This document shows positions 7,197 to 17,891 of a stretch of 64,000 bases of DNA, piece by piece. The stretch is taken from positions 20,097 to 84,096 of the forward strand of contig CAYORU010000012.1 in the NCBI GenBank assembly GCA_964406445.1, given 5' to 3'. The notes beneath the pieces are model-generated. The model had not been told where the DNA came from. It ran no database searches and was given only the letters and a program-made list of their open reading frames with translations. The number at the start of each line of letters is the position of its first letter. Position 1 is the first letter of the stretch. A program made the translations under genes and the position numbers. The DNA is from SG8-30 sp964406445 (GTDB taxonomy: Bacteria > Pseudomonadota > Gammaproteobacteria > Steroidobacterales > Steroidobacteraceae).

Positions 7197-10100
7197 ATGC
7201 TCCGCCTGGACGGTCCGCCGGCGCTCTCGCCGTTCCGTCTCGACAAGCTGCTCGCGGCGCTCAGTGCCCGGGAGCCGCGGGTGCGCGGGCTCGGCGCGCG
7301 CTTCGTGCACTTCGTGGACGCCACGCGGCTGCTCGAGGCCGGCGAACTCGAGCTGCTGCGGAAGCTGCTGACCTACGGGCCGCGACGGGCGGCGACCGCG
7401 GAATCGGGCCGGCCGCTGCTCGTGGTGCCGCGACCCGGCACCGTGTCCCCGTGGTCGACCAAGGCCACCGACATCGCCCACGTCTGCGGCCTCGCGGCGG
7501 TCCGGCGCGTCGAGCGCGGCATCGAGTATCGCCTGCAGGCCGACGGGCTCGACGACGCGGCGCTGCGCGCGCTGTCCGGCCTGCTGTTCGACCGCATGAC
7601 CGAGGCGGTGCTGCTCGACGGCGCGGAGGCTTCGCGGCTGTTCGAGGCCCACCCGCCGCGGCCGCTGACCCATGTCCCGCGCGGCGCGGATGCCGTCGCG
7701 GCGATCGCGCGGGCCGACCGCGACATGGGCCTCGCGCTGTCGGCCGACGAGATCGACTATCTCGCCGATGCCTATGGCCGCCTCGGCCGCGACCCGACCG
7801 ACGTCGAACTCATGATGTTCGCCCAGGCGAACAGCGAGCATTGCCGGCACAAGATCTTCAACGCCGACTGGATCGTCGACGGCGAGCGCCAGCCGAAGTC
7901 GCTGTTCGCGATGATCCGCAATACCCACGCGAAGAGCCCGCGCGGCGTGCTGTCGGCCTACAAGGACAACGCGGCGGTCATCGAAGGCCCGCGCGGCGCG
8001 CGGCTGATGCCCGACCCGGCGAGCGGCGAGTACCGCTGGGTCGAGGAGCCGATCGACATCCTGATGAAGGTTGAGACGCACAACCACCCGACAGCTATCT
8101 CGCCGTTCCCGGGCGCCGCCACCGGCTCGGGCGGCGAGATCCGCGACGAGGGCGCGACCGGCCGCGGCGCGAAGCCGAAGGCGGGGCTGGTCGGCTTCAG
8201 CGTGTCGAACCTGCGCATTCCCGGCCACGAGCGCCCCTGGGAACGGGACCACGGCCGCTCGCCGCGCATCGCCTCCGCGCTCGAGATCATGCTCGAGGGC
8301 CCGATCGGCGCCGCCGCCTTCAACAACGAGTTCGGCCGGCCCAACATCTGCGGCTACTTCCGCAGCTACGAGCAGCGCGTGGCCGGCGACGACGAGGACG
8401 TCGTGCGCGGCTACCACAAGCCGATCATGATCGCCGGCGGGCTCGGCAACGTGCGGCGCCAGCACGTCGAGAAGTCCGAGGTTCCGCCCGGAGCGCACCT
8501 CGTGGTGCTCGGCGGGCCGGCGATGCTGATCGGGCTCGGCGGGGGCGCGGCCTCGTCGGTCGGCAGCGGCGCGAGCTCGGCCGACCTCGACTTCGCCTCG
8601 GTGCAGCGCGGCAATCCCGAGATGCAGCGCCGCGCCCAGGAAGTGATCGACCGCTGCTGGGCGCTCGGCGAGGCGAACCCGGTCCTGCTCATCCACGACG
8701 TGGGCGCCGGCGGGCTGTCGAACGCCGTGCCCGAGGCGGTGGCGCACAGCCACCGCGGCGGCGAGGTGGACCTGCGCGCGGTGCCGAGCGACGAGCCGGG
8801 CATGTCGCCGCTCGAGATCTGGTGCAACGAGGCGCAGGAGCGCTACGTGCTGGTGATCGAGCAAGGCGGCCTGGAGCGCTTCGCGGCGCTGTGCCGCCGC
8901 GAGCGCTGTCCCTGGGCGGCGATCGGCCGGATCACCGACGACGGCATCCTGCGGGTGAGCGATCCGCTGCTCGGCAGCAAGCCGGTGGACCTGCCGATCG
9001 ACGTCCTGCTCGGCAAGCCGCCGAAGATGCTGCGCGACGTGCGCCGCCGCCGGGCGGCGGGCGACGGCTTCGATGCGGCGGACGTCGAGCCGCGCGAGGC
9101 GCTCGGCCGTCTCCTGCGCCTGCCGGCGGTGGCCGACAAGACTTTCCTGGTCACCATCGGCGACCGGACGGTGGGCGGGTTGGTCAGCCGCGACCAGATG
9201 GTCGGCCCGTGGCAGGTCCCGGTGGCCGACGTCGCCGTCACGCTGTCGGGATTCCGCGGCCGCACGGGGGAGGCGATGGCGATGGGCGAGCGTACGCCGC
9301 TCGCCGTGCTCGACGCGCCCGCCTCCGGGCGAATGGCGATCGGCGAGGCGATCACCAACATCGCCGCCGCCGACGTGGCCGGACTCGGCGACGTGCGCCT
9401 GTCCGCCAACTGGATGGCCGCCTGCGGCCAGCCCGGCGAGGACGCGGCGCTCTACGACACGGTGCGCGCGGTCGGCGAGGAGCTCTGCCCGGCGCTCGGC
9501 ATTGCGATCCCGGTGGGCAAGGACTCGCTGTCCATGCGCTCGGGCTGGAACGAAGGCGGCGTCGAGCGGGCGGTGACGGCCCCGGTGTCGCTGATCGTCT
9601 CGGCCTTCGCGCCGGTCGTGGACGTGCGCCGCACGCTCACGCCCGAGCTCGCCCGCGAGCCTGGCCCGACGGTGCTGCTGCTCCTTGACCTCGGCGCCGG
9701 GCGCGACCGGCTCGGCGGCTCCGGCCTCGCGCAGGTCTATGGCCGGCTCGGCGACGAGACGCCGGACCTCGACGACCCGGCGCGGCTGCGCGGGCTGTTC
9801 GCGGCCGTGCGCGAGCTCGCCCGCGGTGGCCGGCTGCTCGCGTACCACGACCGCTCCGACGGCGGGCTGGCCATCGCCGCGCTCGAGATGGCCTTCGCCG
9901 CGCGGCTCGGCGTCGAGCTCGATCTCGGCGACGCCGCGCGGCCGGTCGCCGCGCTCTACGGAGAGGAACTCGGCGCGCTGCTGCAGGTCCGCGAGCCGGA
10001 CCTGCCGGCGGCGCTCGAGGCCTGCCGGCGCCACGGCCTCGGCGGGATGGCGCGCGTGGTGGGCCGGGTGATGCCCGATGCCCGCTTCACGGTGCGCCAC

Positions 10101-11078
10101 CGCGGCGCCGTCCTCATCGACGAGCCGCTCTTCGCGCTGCGCGAGGCGTGGTCGGAGACCAGCTGGCAGATGCAGCGGCTGCGCGACCATCCGGATTGCG
10201 CCGACGAGGAGCAGGCGGCGCGGCTCGAGCCGGACGACCCCGGCCTGTCCTGGCGGCTCGGCTTCGACCCGGACGAGGACGTCGCGGCGCCCTTCATCGC
10301 CACCGGCCGGCGGCCGCGCGTCGGCGTGCTGCGCGAGCAGGGCGTGAACAGCCAGATGGAGATGGCCGCGGCGCTCGACCGGGCCGGCTTCCAGCCCGTC
10401 GACGTGCACATGACCGACCTGATCTCGGGCGCGCTCGACCTCGGCAGTTTCGACGGCCTCGTCGCCTGCGGAGGGTTCAGCTACGGCGACGTGCTGGGCG
10501 CGGGCGAGGGCTGGGCCAAGTCGATTCTCTACAATCCGCGGGCGCGCGAGGCCTTCGCGGCCTGGTTCGCGCGGCCGGACACGTTCACGCTCGGCGTCTG
10601 CAACGGCTGCCAGATGCTGTCGGCGCTGAAGGAGCTGGTTCCCGGCGCCGCAGCCTGGCCGCGCTTCGTGCGCAACCGTTCCGAGCAGTTCGAGGCACGC
10701 CTGTCCCTGGTGGAGGTCTGCGAGTCGCCCTCGCTGTTCCTCGCGGGCATGGCCGGCTCGAGGATGCCGATCGCGGTATCGCACGGCGAGGGCCGGGCGG
10801 AGTTTCCCGACGCGGCCGCGCTTGCCGCCGCCGCGCCGCTCACCGTGCTGCGCTACGTCGACAACCGCGGCCGCGTCGCGTCGCGCTACCCGGCCAATCC
10901 GAACGGCTCACCGGAGGGAATCGCCGGGCTCACCACCGCGGACGGCCGCGTGACGATCACCATGCCGCATCCCGAGCGTGTGCACCTGACCGCGCAGAAC
11001 TCATGGCACCCGGCCGGGGCGGGCGAGGTCAGCGGCTGGATGCGCCTGTTCCAGAACGCCCGGCGCCACCTCGGCTGA
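7197..11078 (+). CDS. purL: PurL, phosphoribosylformylglycinamidine synthase (large single-chain type)
   Basis: 1293 residues, the full length of the proteobacterial single-polypeptide FGAM synthase. It carries an N-terminal PurS-like region, two AIRS-fold halves (FAQANSEHCRHKIFNADWI; KVETHNHPTAISPFPGA with the Gly-rich GAATGSGGEIRDEGATGRG) and a C-terminal class I glutaminase with nucleophile Cys in GVCNGCQMLSALKEL (about residue 1135) and His in MPHPERVH (about 1256). It catalyses the fourth step of purine synthesis, ATP- and glutamine-dependent amidation of FGAR. No clear Shine-Dalgarno is visible before the ATG. The long antisense open frame across it is a high-GC artefact. Confidence 0.98.
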   Translation: MLRLDGPPALSPFRLDKLLAALSAREPRVRGLGARFVHFVDATRLLEAGELELLRKLLTYGPRRAATAESGRPLLVVPRPGTVSPWSTKATDIAHVCGLAAVRRVERGIEYRLQADGLDDAALRALSGLLFDRMTEAVLLDGAEASRLFEAHPPRPLTHVPRGADAVAAIARADRDMGLALSADEIDYLADAYGRLGRDPTDVELMMFAQANSEHCRHKIFNADWIVDGERQPKSLFAMIRNTHAKSPRGVLSAYKDNAAVIEGPRGARLMPDPASGEYRWVEEPIDILMKVETHNHPTAISPFPGAATGSGGEIRDEGATGRGAKPKAGLVGFSVSNLRIPGHERPWERDHGRSPRIASALEIMLEGPIGAAAFNNEFGRPNICGYFRSYEQRVAGDDEDVVRGYHKPIMIAGGLGNVRRQHVEKSEVPPGAHLVVLGGPAMLIGLGGGAASSVGSGASSADLDFASVQRGNPEMQRRAQEVIDRCWALGEANPVLLIHDVGAGGLSNAVPEAVAHSHRGGEVDLRAVPSDEPGMSPLEIWCNEAQERYVLVIEQGGLERFAALCRRERCPWAAIGRITDDGILRVSDPLLGSKPVDLPIDVLLGKPPKMLRDVRRRRAAGDGFDAADVEPREALGRLLRLPAVADKTFLVTIGDRTVGGLVSRDQMVGPWQVPVADVAVTLSGFRGRTGEAMAMGERTPLAVLDAPASGRMAIGEAITNIAAADVAGLGDVRLSANWMAACGQPGEDAALYDTVRAVGEELCPALGIAIPVGKDSLSMRSGWNEGGVERAVTAPVSLIVSAFAPVVDVRRTLTPELAREPGPTVLLLLDLGAGRDRLGGSGLAQVYGRLGDETPDLDDPARLRGLFAAVRELARGGRLLAYHDRSDGGLAIAALEMAFAARLGVELDLGDAARPVAALYGEELGALLQVREPDLPAALEACRRHGLGGMARVVGRVMPDARFTVRHRGAVLIDEPLFALREAWSETSWQMQRLRDHPDCADEEQAARLEPDDPGLSWRLGFDPDEDVAAPFIATGRRPRVGVLREQGVNSQMEMAAALDRAGFQPVDVHMTDLISGALDLGSFDGLVACGGFSYGDVLGAGEGWAKSILYNPRAREAFAAWFARPDTFTLGVCNGCQMLSALKELVPGAAAWPRFVRNRSEQFEARLSLVEVCESPSLFLAGMAGSRMPIAVSHGEGRAEFPDAAALAAAAPLTVLRYVDNRGRVASRYPANPNGSPEGIAGLTTADGRVTITMPHPERVHLTAQNSWHPAGAGEVSGWMRLFQNARRHLG

Positions 11079-11095
11079 ACGCGGCGTCCGGCGGC

Positions 11096-11806
11096 CTAGG
11101 AACGCGCCTTGTCGAGCGGCGTGACCTTGCCTGAGGGGTCGGCGCCGAAGTAACGGCGCACCATCATCGCCTGCTGCAGCTTGCCGCGGCGGACGTAGGC
11201 CTCGTAGAGCAGGTCCTTCATGACCTCGAGCAGCACGCCCGCCTGGCTGCCGTCGAGCGCGGGCAGGTTGGGACGCGGCTCGTCGTCGCTGCCGAAGATG
11301 ACCTTCTTGACCGCGAGGAACGTCGGCTCGTCGATCTCGGCCATGCGCCGGACCTTCCCAAGCTCGTCGTAGAGGCGCAGCTTGCCGTCCTCGCCGAGGT
11401 CGTCGAACACCGCCTGCGCGGTGCGCCTGCACATGGCGGCGAAGGCGATGTAGCAGGCGCTCGAGAAGCAGGCGAGCGCCTCCTTGAACAGCGACTCGGT
11501 CTCCTCCGGCAGGTGCGTGAAGCCGAAGCGCTCGCGAGGCCGCTCCAGCTCCACGAAGCTCGGCGAAAGTTCGACGCGGCTGCCGGCGTAGAGCTTGACC
11601 TGGAACTTGAGGAAGATCGGCGCGTTGCAGGACTCGCAGCGGTAGACGATGCCGACGTGGCTCGGCTTGTGCAGCTGCAGCTCGTCGAAGTTCGGCACCG
11701 AGACGGGCGTGATGTGCGCGAGGACCTGGCAGTGCGCGCAGTTGAGGGCGAGCCCGCGACCCTGATCGTGGTTCAGCCGGCCGCTCGAATCGATGAAGAC
11801 GGACAT
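11096..11806 (-). CDS. DUF4145 domain protein with N-terminal zinc-ribbon-like cysteines
   Basis: 236 residues from the ATG at 11806, which is preceded by GCGAGG at suitable spacing; an upstream in-frame ATG at 11860 would add 18 unlikely residues. Two CxxC pairs (C23/C26 and C57/C60) look like a zinc ribbon, followed by a mostly helical DUF4145 domain (about 85-215). DUF4145 domains occur alone or in defence and restriction-associated proteins, but nothing nearby suggests such a role here. It lies just 3' of purL on the opposite strand. Molecular function unknown. Confidence 0.75.
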   Translation of the reverse strand: MSVFIDSSGRLNHDQGRGLALNCAHCQVLAHITPVSVPNFDELQLHKPSHVGIVYRCESCNAPIFLKFQVKLYAGSRVELSPSFVELERPRERFGFTHLPEETESLFKEALACFSSACYIAFAAMCRRTAQAVFDDLGEDGKLRLYDELGKVRRMAEIDEPTFLAVKKVIFGSDDEPRPNLPALDGSQAGVLLEVMKDLLYEAYVRRGKLQQAMMVRRYFGADPSGKVTPLDKARS

Positions 11807-11882
11807 GGCAAAGACCTCGCCGTTGGGCAAGAGTCTAGCTGGATCAAGGGGATAGGGCAAAATCGGAGGTGAGGCGTGAAAA

Positions 11883-11969
11883 GTGACCGGTGATCGGTGA
11901 CCAGTGACCGGCCAAACCGGACCGGTCCTCGCGTCGCGCCTTCCGGCCGGTCACCGGTCACCGGTCACC
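11883..11969 (+). repeat. Heptamer-armed palindromic element, copy A
   Basis: Left arm of four heptamers (GTGACCG, GTGATCG, GTGACCA, GTGACCG), then a core beginning GGCCAAACCGG and ending TTCCGGCC, then a right arm of three CGGTCAC heptamers. The left arm continues outward in phase as degenerate heptamers (gtgaggc, gtgaaaa at 11869-11882). It lies between the 5' end of the DUF4145 gene and the 3' end of ettA. Orientation is called plus by the core GGCCAAACCGG. Confidence 0.9.
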
Positions 11970-11999
11970 CGTCGCGGCTCGAGGCCTCGTCCTCACCGC

Positions 12000-13667
<1,668 letters not shown>

Positions 13668-13731
13668 TTCCGGCAGTCCGTCTGCGAGGGGGGCGCGGAT
13701 TATCCGGCAAAACGGCGACCGGCGCGAATCC

Positions 13732-13887
13732 GTGAGCCGTGAGCCGTGAGCCGCAGAAGGTGACCGGTGATCGGTGATCGGCCAAACCGGGCAGTGCCTC
13801 TCCTCGTGCGTTCTGGCCGGTCACCGGTCACCGGTCACCGGTCACCGATCACTCTTTCCGGCTCACGGCTCACGGCTCACGGCTCAC
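13732..13887 (+). repeat. Heptamer-armed palindromic element, copy B, with outer GTGAGCC heptamers on both sides
   Basis: The most complete copy. Outer left: three GTGAGCC heptamers (13732 on). Inner left arm: GTGACCG, GTGATCG, GTGATCG. Core from GGCCAAACCGGGCAGTGCC to GCGTTCTGGCC. Inner right arm: four CGGTCAC and one CGATCAC. Outer right: GGCTCAC repeated four times to 13887. It occupies most of the divergent gap between ettA and the deacetylase gene, so promoters of both must overlap or abut it. Confidence 0.92.
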
Positions 13888-13949
13888 TATGCTTCCCCCG
13901 CCAACCGCCCTATTCTTGCCGCTGCCGGCCCCCGCCGGCGGGGGGATCG

Positions 13950-14909
13950 ATGCCGCGAGCGCGCCGGAACACGAGCCTGGTCTGCGGCGAGGAGATCGCC
14001 CGCTACGGCTTCGGCAGCGGCCATCCCTTCGGGCCCGATCGGCACGACGTCTTCATGCGGGAGATGACGGCCGAGGGGCTGGACCGGTCGGTGACCTCGC
14101 TCGAGCCGCGTCTCGCCTCCCGCGAGGAACTCGAGTGCTTCCACAGCGCGCGTTTCGTCGAACTCGTCCGCGAGCGATCGCAGGCGGGCGAGGGCTACCT
14201 CGACGCGGGCGACACGCCGGCCTGGCCGGGCGTCTACGAGGCGGCCTCGTACGTGGTCGGGGCGGCGCTGGTCGCGGCCGAGGCCCTGATGGAGAAGCGC
14301 AGCCGGCGGGCCTTCGTGCCGATCGCGGGCCTGCACCACGCCTCGCGCAGCCACGCCGCCGGCTTCTGCGTGTTCAACGACTGCGGCGTCGTCATCGAGG
14401 TGCTGAAGCGCCGCTACGGCCTGCAGCGGATCGCCTACGTCGACATCGACGCGCACCACGGCGACGGCGTGTTCTACGCCTTCGAGGACGACCCCGCGGT
14501 CGTGTTCGCCGACATGCACGAGGACGGACGGTTCCTCTATCCAGGCACCGGCGCCGCCGGCGAGGTGGGCGTCGGCGCGGCCCGTGGCACCAAGCTCAAC
14601 CTGCCGCTCATGCCCGGCGCGGGCGACGAGGAGTTCCACGCCGCGTGGTTGCAGATCGAGCAGCATCTCGAGAGCCACCGGCCCGAGTTCATCCTCTTCC
14701 AGTGCGGTGCGGACAGCCTGAAGGGCGACCCGATCACCCACCTGCAGTTCTCCGAGGAAGCGCATGCCCACGCGGCCGCGCGCCTCGTGGCGATCGCCGA
14801 GAGTCACTCCGAGGGGCGGATCCTCGGCGTCGGCGGCGGCGGCTACAACCGCCGCAATCTCGCCCGTGCCTGGACGCGCGTGGTCAAGGCCTTCGTCGAG
14901 GCGGGTTGA
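13950..14909 (+). CDS. Histone deacetylase family (AcuC/class II HDAC-like) hydrolase
   Basis: 319 residues from the ATG at 13950, preceded by a G-rich Shine-Dalgarno; upstream in-frame codons would be translated from the repeat element and are rejected. Catalytic features of the zinc-dependent arginase/deacetylase fold are present: H129-H130 in GLHHASRSHAAGFCVFND, zinc ligands D167 and H169 in YVDIDAHHGDGVFYAF, a third Asp in QCGADSLKGDP, and the C-terminal GVGGGGYN. Bacterial members deacetylate acetyl-lysine proteins, acetylpolyamines or other amides; the substrate cannot be chosen from sequence. It stands upstream of glyA with a 73-base gap. Confidence 0.88.
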   Translation: MPRARRNTSLVCGEEIARYGFGSGHPFGPDRHDVFMREMTAEGLDRSVTSLEPRLASREELECFHSARFVELVRERSQAGEGYLDAGDTPAWPGVYEAASYVVGAALVAAEALMEKRSRRAFVPIAGLHHASRSHAAGFCVFNDCGVVIEVLKRRYGLQRIAYVDIDAHHGDGVFYAFEDDPAVVFADMHEDGRFLYPGTGAAGEVGVGAARGTKLNLPLMPGAGDEEFHAAWLQIEQHLESHRPEFILFQCGADSLKGDPITHLQFSEEAHAHAAARLVAIAESHSEGRILGVGGGGYNRRNLARAWTRVVKAFVEAG

Positions 14910-14982
14910 CGGCTGCCGCGGGGCGGCCTGGCTGGGGTAAAATGCCGGATTTCCACGCCCGTCCCACGGAGGCCCAGGCCCC

Positions 14983-16242
14983 ATGTTCGGTCCCGACCTG
15001 ACCATCGACGGCTTCGACCCCGAGCTCGCCGCGGCCATGCAGGCCGAGCGGCGGCGCCAGGAGGAGCACCTCGAGCTGATCGCCTCCGAGAACTACGCGA
15101 GCCCGCGGGTGCTCGAGGCGCAGGGCTCGGTGCTTACCAACAAGTACGCCGAAGGCTACCCGGGCAAGCGCTACTACGGCGGCTGCGAGTTCGTGGACGT
15201 CGCGGAGCGGCTGGCGATCGACCGCGCCAAACAGCTGTTCGGCGCGGCCTACGCCAACGTGCAGCCCCACTCCGGCTCGCAGGCCAACGCGGCCGTGTTC
15301 CTCGCGCTGCTCAAGCCCGGCGACACCCTGCTCGGGATGAGCCTCGACCACGGCGGGCACCTGACCCACGGCGCCAAGGTCAACTTCTCCGGCAAGGTGT
15401 TCAACGCCGTCCAGTACGGCCTCGACCCCCAGACCGGCGACATCGACTACGCGGGCGTGGAGCGGCTGGCGCGCGAGCACTCGCCGAAGCTGATCATCGC
15501 CGGCTTCTCGGCCTTCTCGCGGGTGGTGGACTGGGCGCGCTTTCGCGCTATCGCCGACGCGGTCGGCGCCTACCTGCTGGTGGACATGGCGCACGTGGCC
15601 GGGCTCGTCGCGGCGGGCATCTACCCGAACCCGGTGCCGCACGCCGACGTCGTCACCACGACCACGCACAAGACGCTGCGTGGCCCGCGCGGCGGGCTGA
15701 TCCTCGCGCGACCGAACGAGGAACTGCACAAGAGGTTCAACTCGCTGATCTTCCCCGGGACCCAGGGCGGCCCGCTGATGCACGTCATCGCCGCCAAGGC
15801 GGTCGCGTTCCTCGAGGCCCTGCAGCCGGACTTCGCCGTCTACCAGCGGCAGGTGGTCGAGAACGCCCGCGTGATGGCCGCGGCGCTGCAGGCGCGCGGC
15901 TACAGGATCGTCTCGGGCGGCACCGACAACCACCTGTTCCTGGTCGACCTGATCGGCCGCGAGTACACCGGCAAGGACGCGGACGCGGCGCTCGGGCGCG
16001 CGCACATCACGGTCAACAAGAACGCGGTCCCGAACGATCCGCGCCCGCCGTTCGTCACGAGCGGCCTGAGGATCGGCACCCCGGCCATCACGACGCGCAG
16101 CTTCGCCGCCGGCGAGGCGCGCCTGGTCGGCGAGCTGATCGCCGACGTGCTGGACCGGATCGGCGAAGAGGCGGCGATCGAGGGCGTGCGCGGCCGGGTG
16201 CTCGAGCTCTGCGGCCGCTTCCCGGTGTACGGGCGGGCGTGA
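14983..16242 (+). CDS. glyA: GlyA, serine hydroxymethyltransferase
   Basis: 419 residues, the usual length. The PLP-binding lysine is in TTTTHKTLRGPRGG (about residue 229), the substrate loop SENYASPRVLEAQGS and the YYGGCEFVD motif are intact. It interconverts serine plus tetrahydrofolate and glycine plus methylene-tetrahydrofolate, the main one-carbon source for the purine genes in this window. A GGAGG lies 11-15 bases before the ATG, and a TAAAAT at 14938-14943 may be its -10. It leads into nrdR and the rib operon with a 21-base gap, the common gammaproteobacterial order. Confidence 0.98.
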   Translation: MFGPDLTIDGFDPELAAAMQAERRRQEEHLELIASENYASPRVLEAQGSVLTNKYAEGYPGKRYYGGCEFVDVAERLAIDRAKQLFGAAYANVQPHSGSQANAAVFLALLKPGDTLLGMSLDHGGHLTHGAKVNFSGKVFNAVQYGLDPQTGDIDYAGVERLAREHSPKLIIAGFSAFSRVVDWARFRAIADAVGAYLLVDMAHVAGLVAAGIYPNPVPHADVVTTTTHKTLRGPRGGLILARPNEELHKRFNSLIFPGTQGGPLMHVIAAKAVAFLEALQPDFAVYQRQVVENARVMAAALQARGYRIVSGGTDNHLFLVDLIGREYTGKDADAALGRAHITVNKNAVPNDPRPPFVTSGLRIGTPAITTRSFAAGEARLVGELIADVLDRIGEEAAIEGVRGRVLELCGRFPVYGRA

Positions 16243-16263
16243 GGCGGCCCGCGGGGCGAGGCC

Positions 16264-16788
16264 ATGCACTGCCCGTTCTGCGGCCACGAGGAAACGAAGG
16301 TGACCGATTCCCGCCTGGCGGGCGAGGGCCGGCAGATCCGCCGTCGCCGCGAGTGCCTGGCCTGCGGCGAGCGCTTCACGACCTTCGAGACCGCCGAGCT
16401 CGTGATGCCTCAGGTGGTCAAGGGCGATCGCAGCCGCGAGCCCTTCGACGAGACCAAGCTGCGCGCCGGCATGCTCAAGGCGCTCGAGAAGCGACCGGTC
16501 GCGCGCGACGACCTGGAGGCGGCGGTCGAGCGGATCTGCCACCGCCTGCGCAACCTCGGCGAGCGCGAGGTGCCGTCGCGCTCGGTGGGCGAGCTGGTCA
16601 TGGAGGAGCTGCGCCAGCTCGACGAGGTCGCCTACGTGCGCTTCGCCTCGGTGTACCACCGCTTCCAGGACGTGGACGCCTTCCGCGAGCAGATCGACCA
16701 GCTCGACGTCCGCCGCCGCCGCGACCCCGGCACCGGCCAGCTGCCGCTGCTGCCCGGCGCCGGCCGCGAAGGCAAGGGCAAGCCGTGA
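16264..16788 (+). CDS. nrdR: NrdR, ATP-cone transcriptional repressor of ribonucleotide reductase genes
   Basis: 174 residues. The N-terminal zinc ribbon uses C3, C6, C31 and C34; the ATP cone spans about 49-139 starting VVKGDRSREPFDETKLRAGM. NrdR senses ATP/dATP and binds NrdR boxes upstream of nrd operons. A C-terminal extension of about 20 residues (GTGQLPLLPGAGREGKGKP) is low-complexity. The stop TGA overlaps the GTG start of ribD (GTGA), implying translational coupling with the riboflavin genes, a standard neighbourhood. Confidence 0.97.
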   Translation: MHCPFCGHEETKVTDSRLAGEGRQIRRRRECLACGERFTTFETAELVMPQVVKGDRSREPFDETKLRAGMLKALEKRPVARDDLEAAVERICHRLRNLGEREVPSRSVGELVMEELRQLDEVAYVRFASVYHRFQDVDAFREQIDQLDVRRRRDPGTGQLPLLPGAGREGKGKP

Positions 16789-17891
16789 GCTTCGACGCGC
16801 TGGACGCCCGGCACATGGCGCGCGCGCTCAGGCTCGCCGGCCGCGGCATCGGCAGCACCGACCCCAACCCGCGGGTCGGCTGCGTCATCGCCCGCGGCGA
16901 GCGCGTTCTCGGCGAGGGTTTCCACGCCCGCGCCGGCGGGCCGCACGCGGAGGTCGAGGCGCTGCGCGCCGCCGGCGCCGCGGTGCGCGGCGCGACCGCC
17001 TACGTCACGCTCGAACCCTGCAGCCACCATGGCCGCACGCCGCCCTGCGCCGACGCGCTGGTCGAAGCCGGCATCGCCCGCGTCGTGTACGCGATGGGCG
17101 ACCCGGATCCGCGCGTCGACGGCAACGGGGTGGGGCGCTTGCGGGCGGCCGGCCTGGTCGTGGAGGGTGGCCTGATGGCCGGCGAGGCGCGCGAACTCAA
17201 CGCCGGCTTCGTGTCGCGGGTGGAGCGCGGCCGGCCGCTGCTGCGCCTCAAGCTCGCCGCGAGCCTCGACGGGCGCACCGCGCTCGCCTCCGGCGAGAGC
17301 CGCTGGATCACCGGCGAGGCTGCGCGCGCCGACGTCCAGCGCCTGCGCGCCCGCGCGGGCGCGGTCATGACGGGCATCGGCACCGTGCTCGCCGACGATC
17401 CGCGCCTCGACCTGCGCCTGCCGGGCGCCTCCCGGCAGCCGCTGCGGGTGGTGCTCGACCGCAGCCTGGCGCTGCCGCCGGCTGCCCGCATCCTCGACGC
17501 GCCCGGCGAGACGCTGGTCCTGACCGCCGCGGCCGAGGACGGGCGCGCCGACGCGCTTCGCGCGCGCGGCGCGCGCGTCGAGCGGGTGCCCGAGGCGGGC
17601 CGCGGCCTCGACCTCGGCGCGGTGCTCGCGCGCCTGGCCGCGCTCGGGGTCAACGAGCTGATGGTCGAGGCGGGCCCGACGCTTGCCGGCGCACTGCTCG
17701 AGGCGGGCCTCGTCGACGAACTGGTGCTCTACCTGGCGCCGGTGATGCTCGGTCCGGACGCGCGGCCGCTGGCTGCTCTGCCGGCGCCGGCGGACATGGC
17801 CGGCCGGCTCGGCTTCGAAACGAGGGACCTGCGCCGGCTGGGCGCGGACCTTCGTCTCACCCTCGTTCCGGCCGCCGCGAGGAGCGCCTGA
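16785..17891 (+). CDS. ribD: RibD, bifunctional riboflavin deaminase/reductase
   Basis: 368 residues from a GTG that overlaps the nrdR stop. The N-terminal deaminase domain has HAE at 54-56 and zinc ligands C79 and C88 in PCSHHGRTPPC; the C-terminal reductase domain (about 150-365) contains LKLAASLDGRTAL and VEAGPTLAGALLE. It converts the RibA product to 5-amino-6-ribitylamino-uracil phosphate in two steps. An AAGG/AAGGG stretch upstream of the GTG serves as Shine-Dalgarno. Its stop overlaps the ribE start by one base (TGATG). Confidence 0.96.
   Translation: MSFDALDARHMARALRLAGRGIGSTDPNPRVGCVIARGERVLGEGFHARAGGPHAEVEALRAAGAAVRGATAYVTLEPCSHHGRTPPCADALVEAGIARVVYAMGDPDPRVDGNGVGRLRAAGLVVEGGLMAGEARELNAGFVSRVERGRPLLRLKLAASLDGRTALASGESRWITGEAARADVQRLRARAGAVMTGIGTVLADDPRLDLRLPGASRQPLRVVLDRSLALPPAARILDAPGETLVLTAAAEDGRADALRARGARVERVPEAGRGLDLGAVLARLAALGVNELMVEAGPTLAGALLEAGLVDELVLYLAPVMLGPDARPLAALPAPADMAGRLGFETRDLRRLGADLRLTLVPAAARSA

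Noticed and set aside
7122..10784. A 1220-codon open frame antisense to purL, and similar long antisense frames over fimV, parC and others
   Set aside because: They follow the GC-rich codon structure of the real gene on the other strand, are made of Arg/Ala/His/Gly-rich low-complexity sequence, and match no family.
13767..13949. N-terminal extension of the deacetylase protein from an upstream ATG at 13767
   Set aside because: The extra 61 residues would be translated from repeat B and lack any homology; the family sequence starts near the ATG at 13950.
16243..16263. FMN riboswitch ahead of the riboflavin genes
   Set aside because: The glyA-nrdR gap is only 21 bases and the rib genes overlap nrdR, leaving no room for an RFN element.
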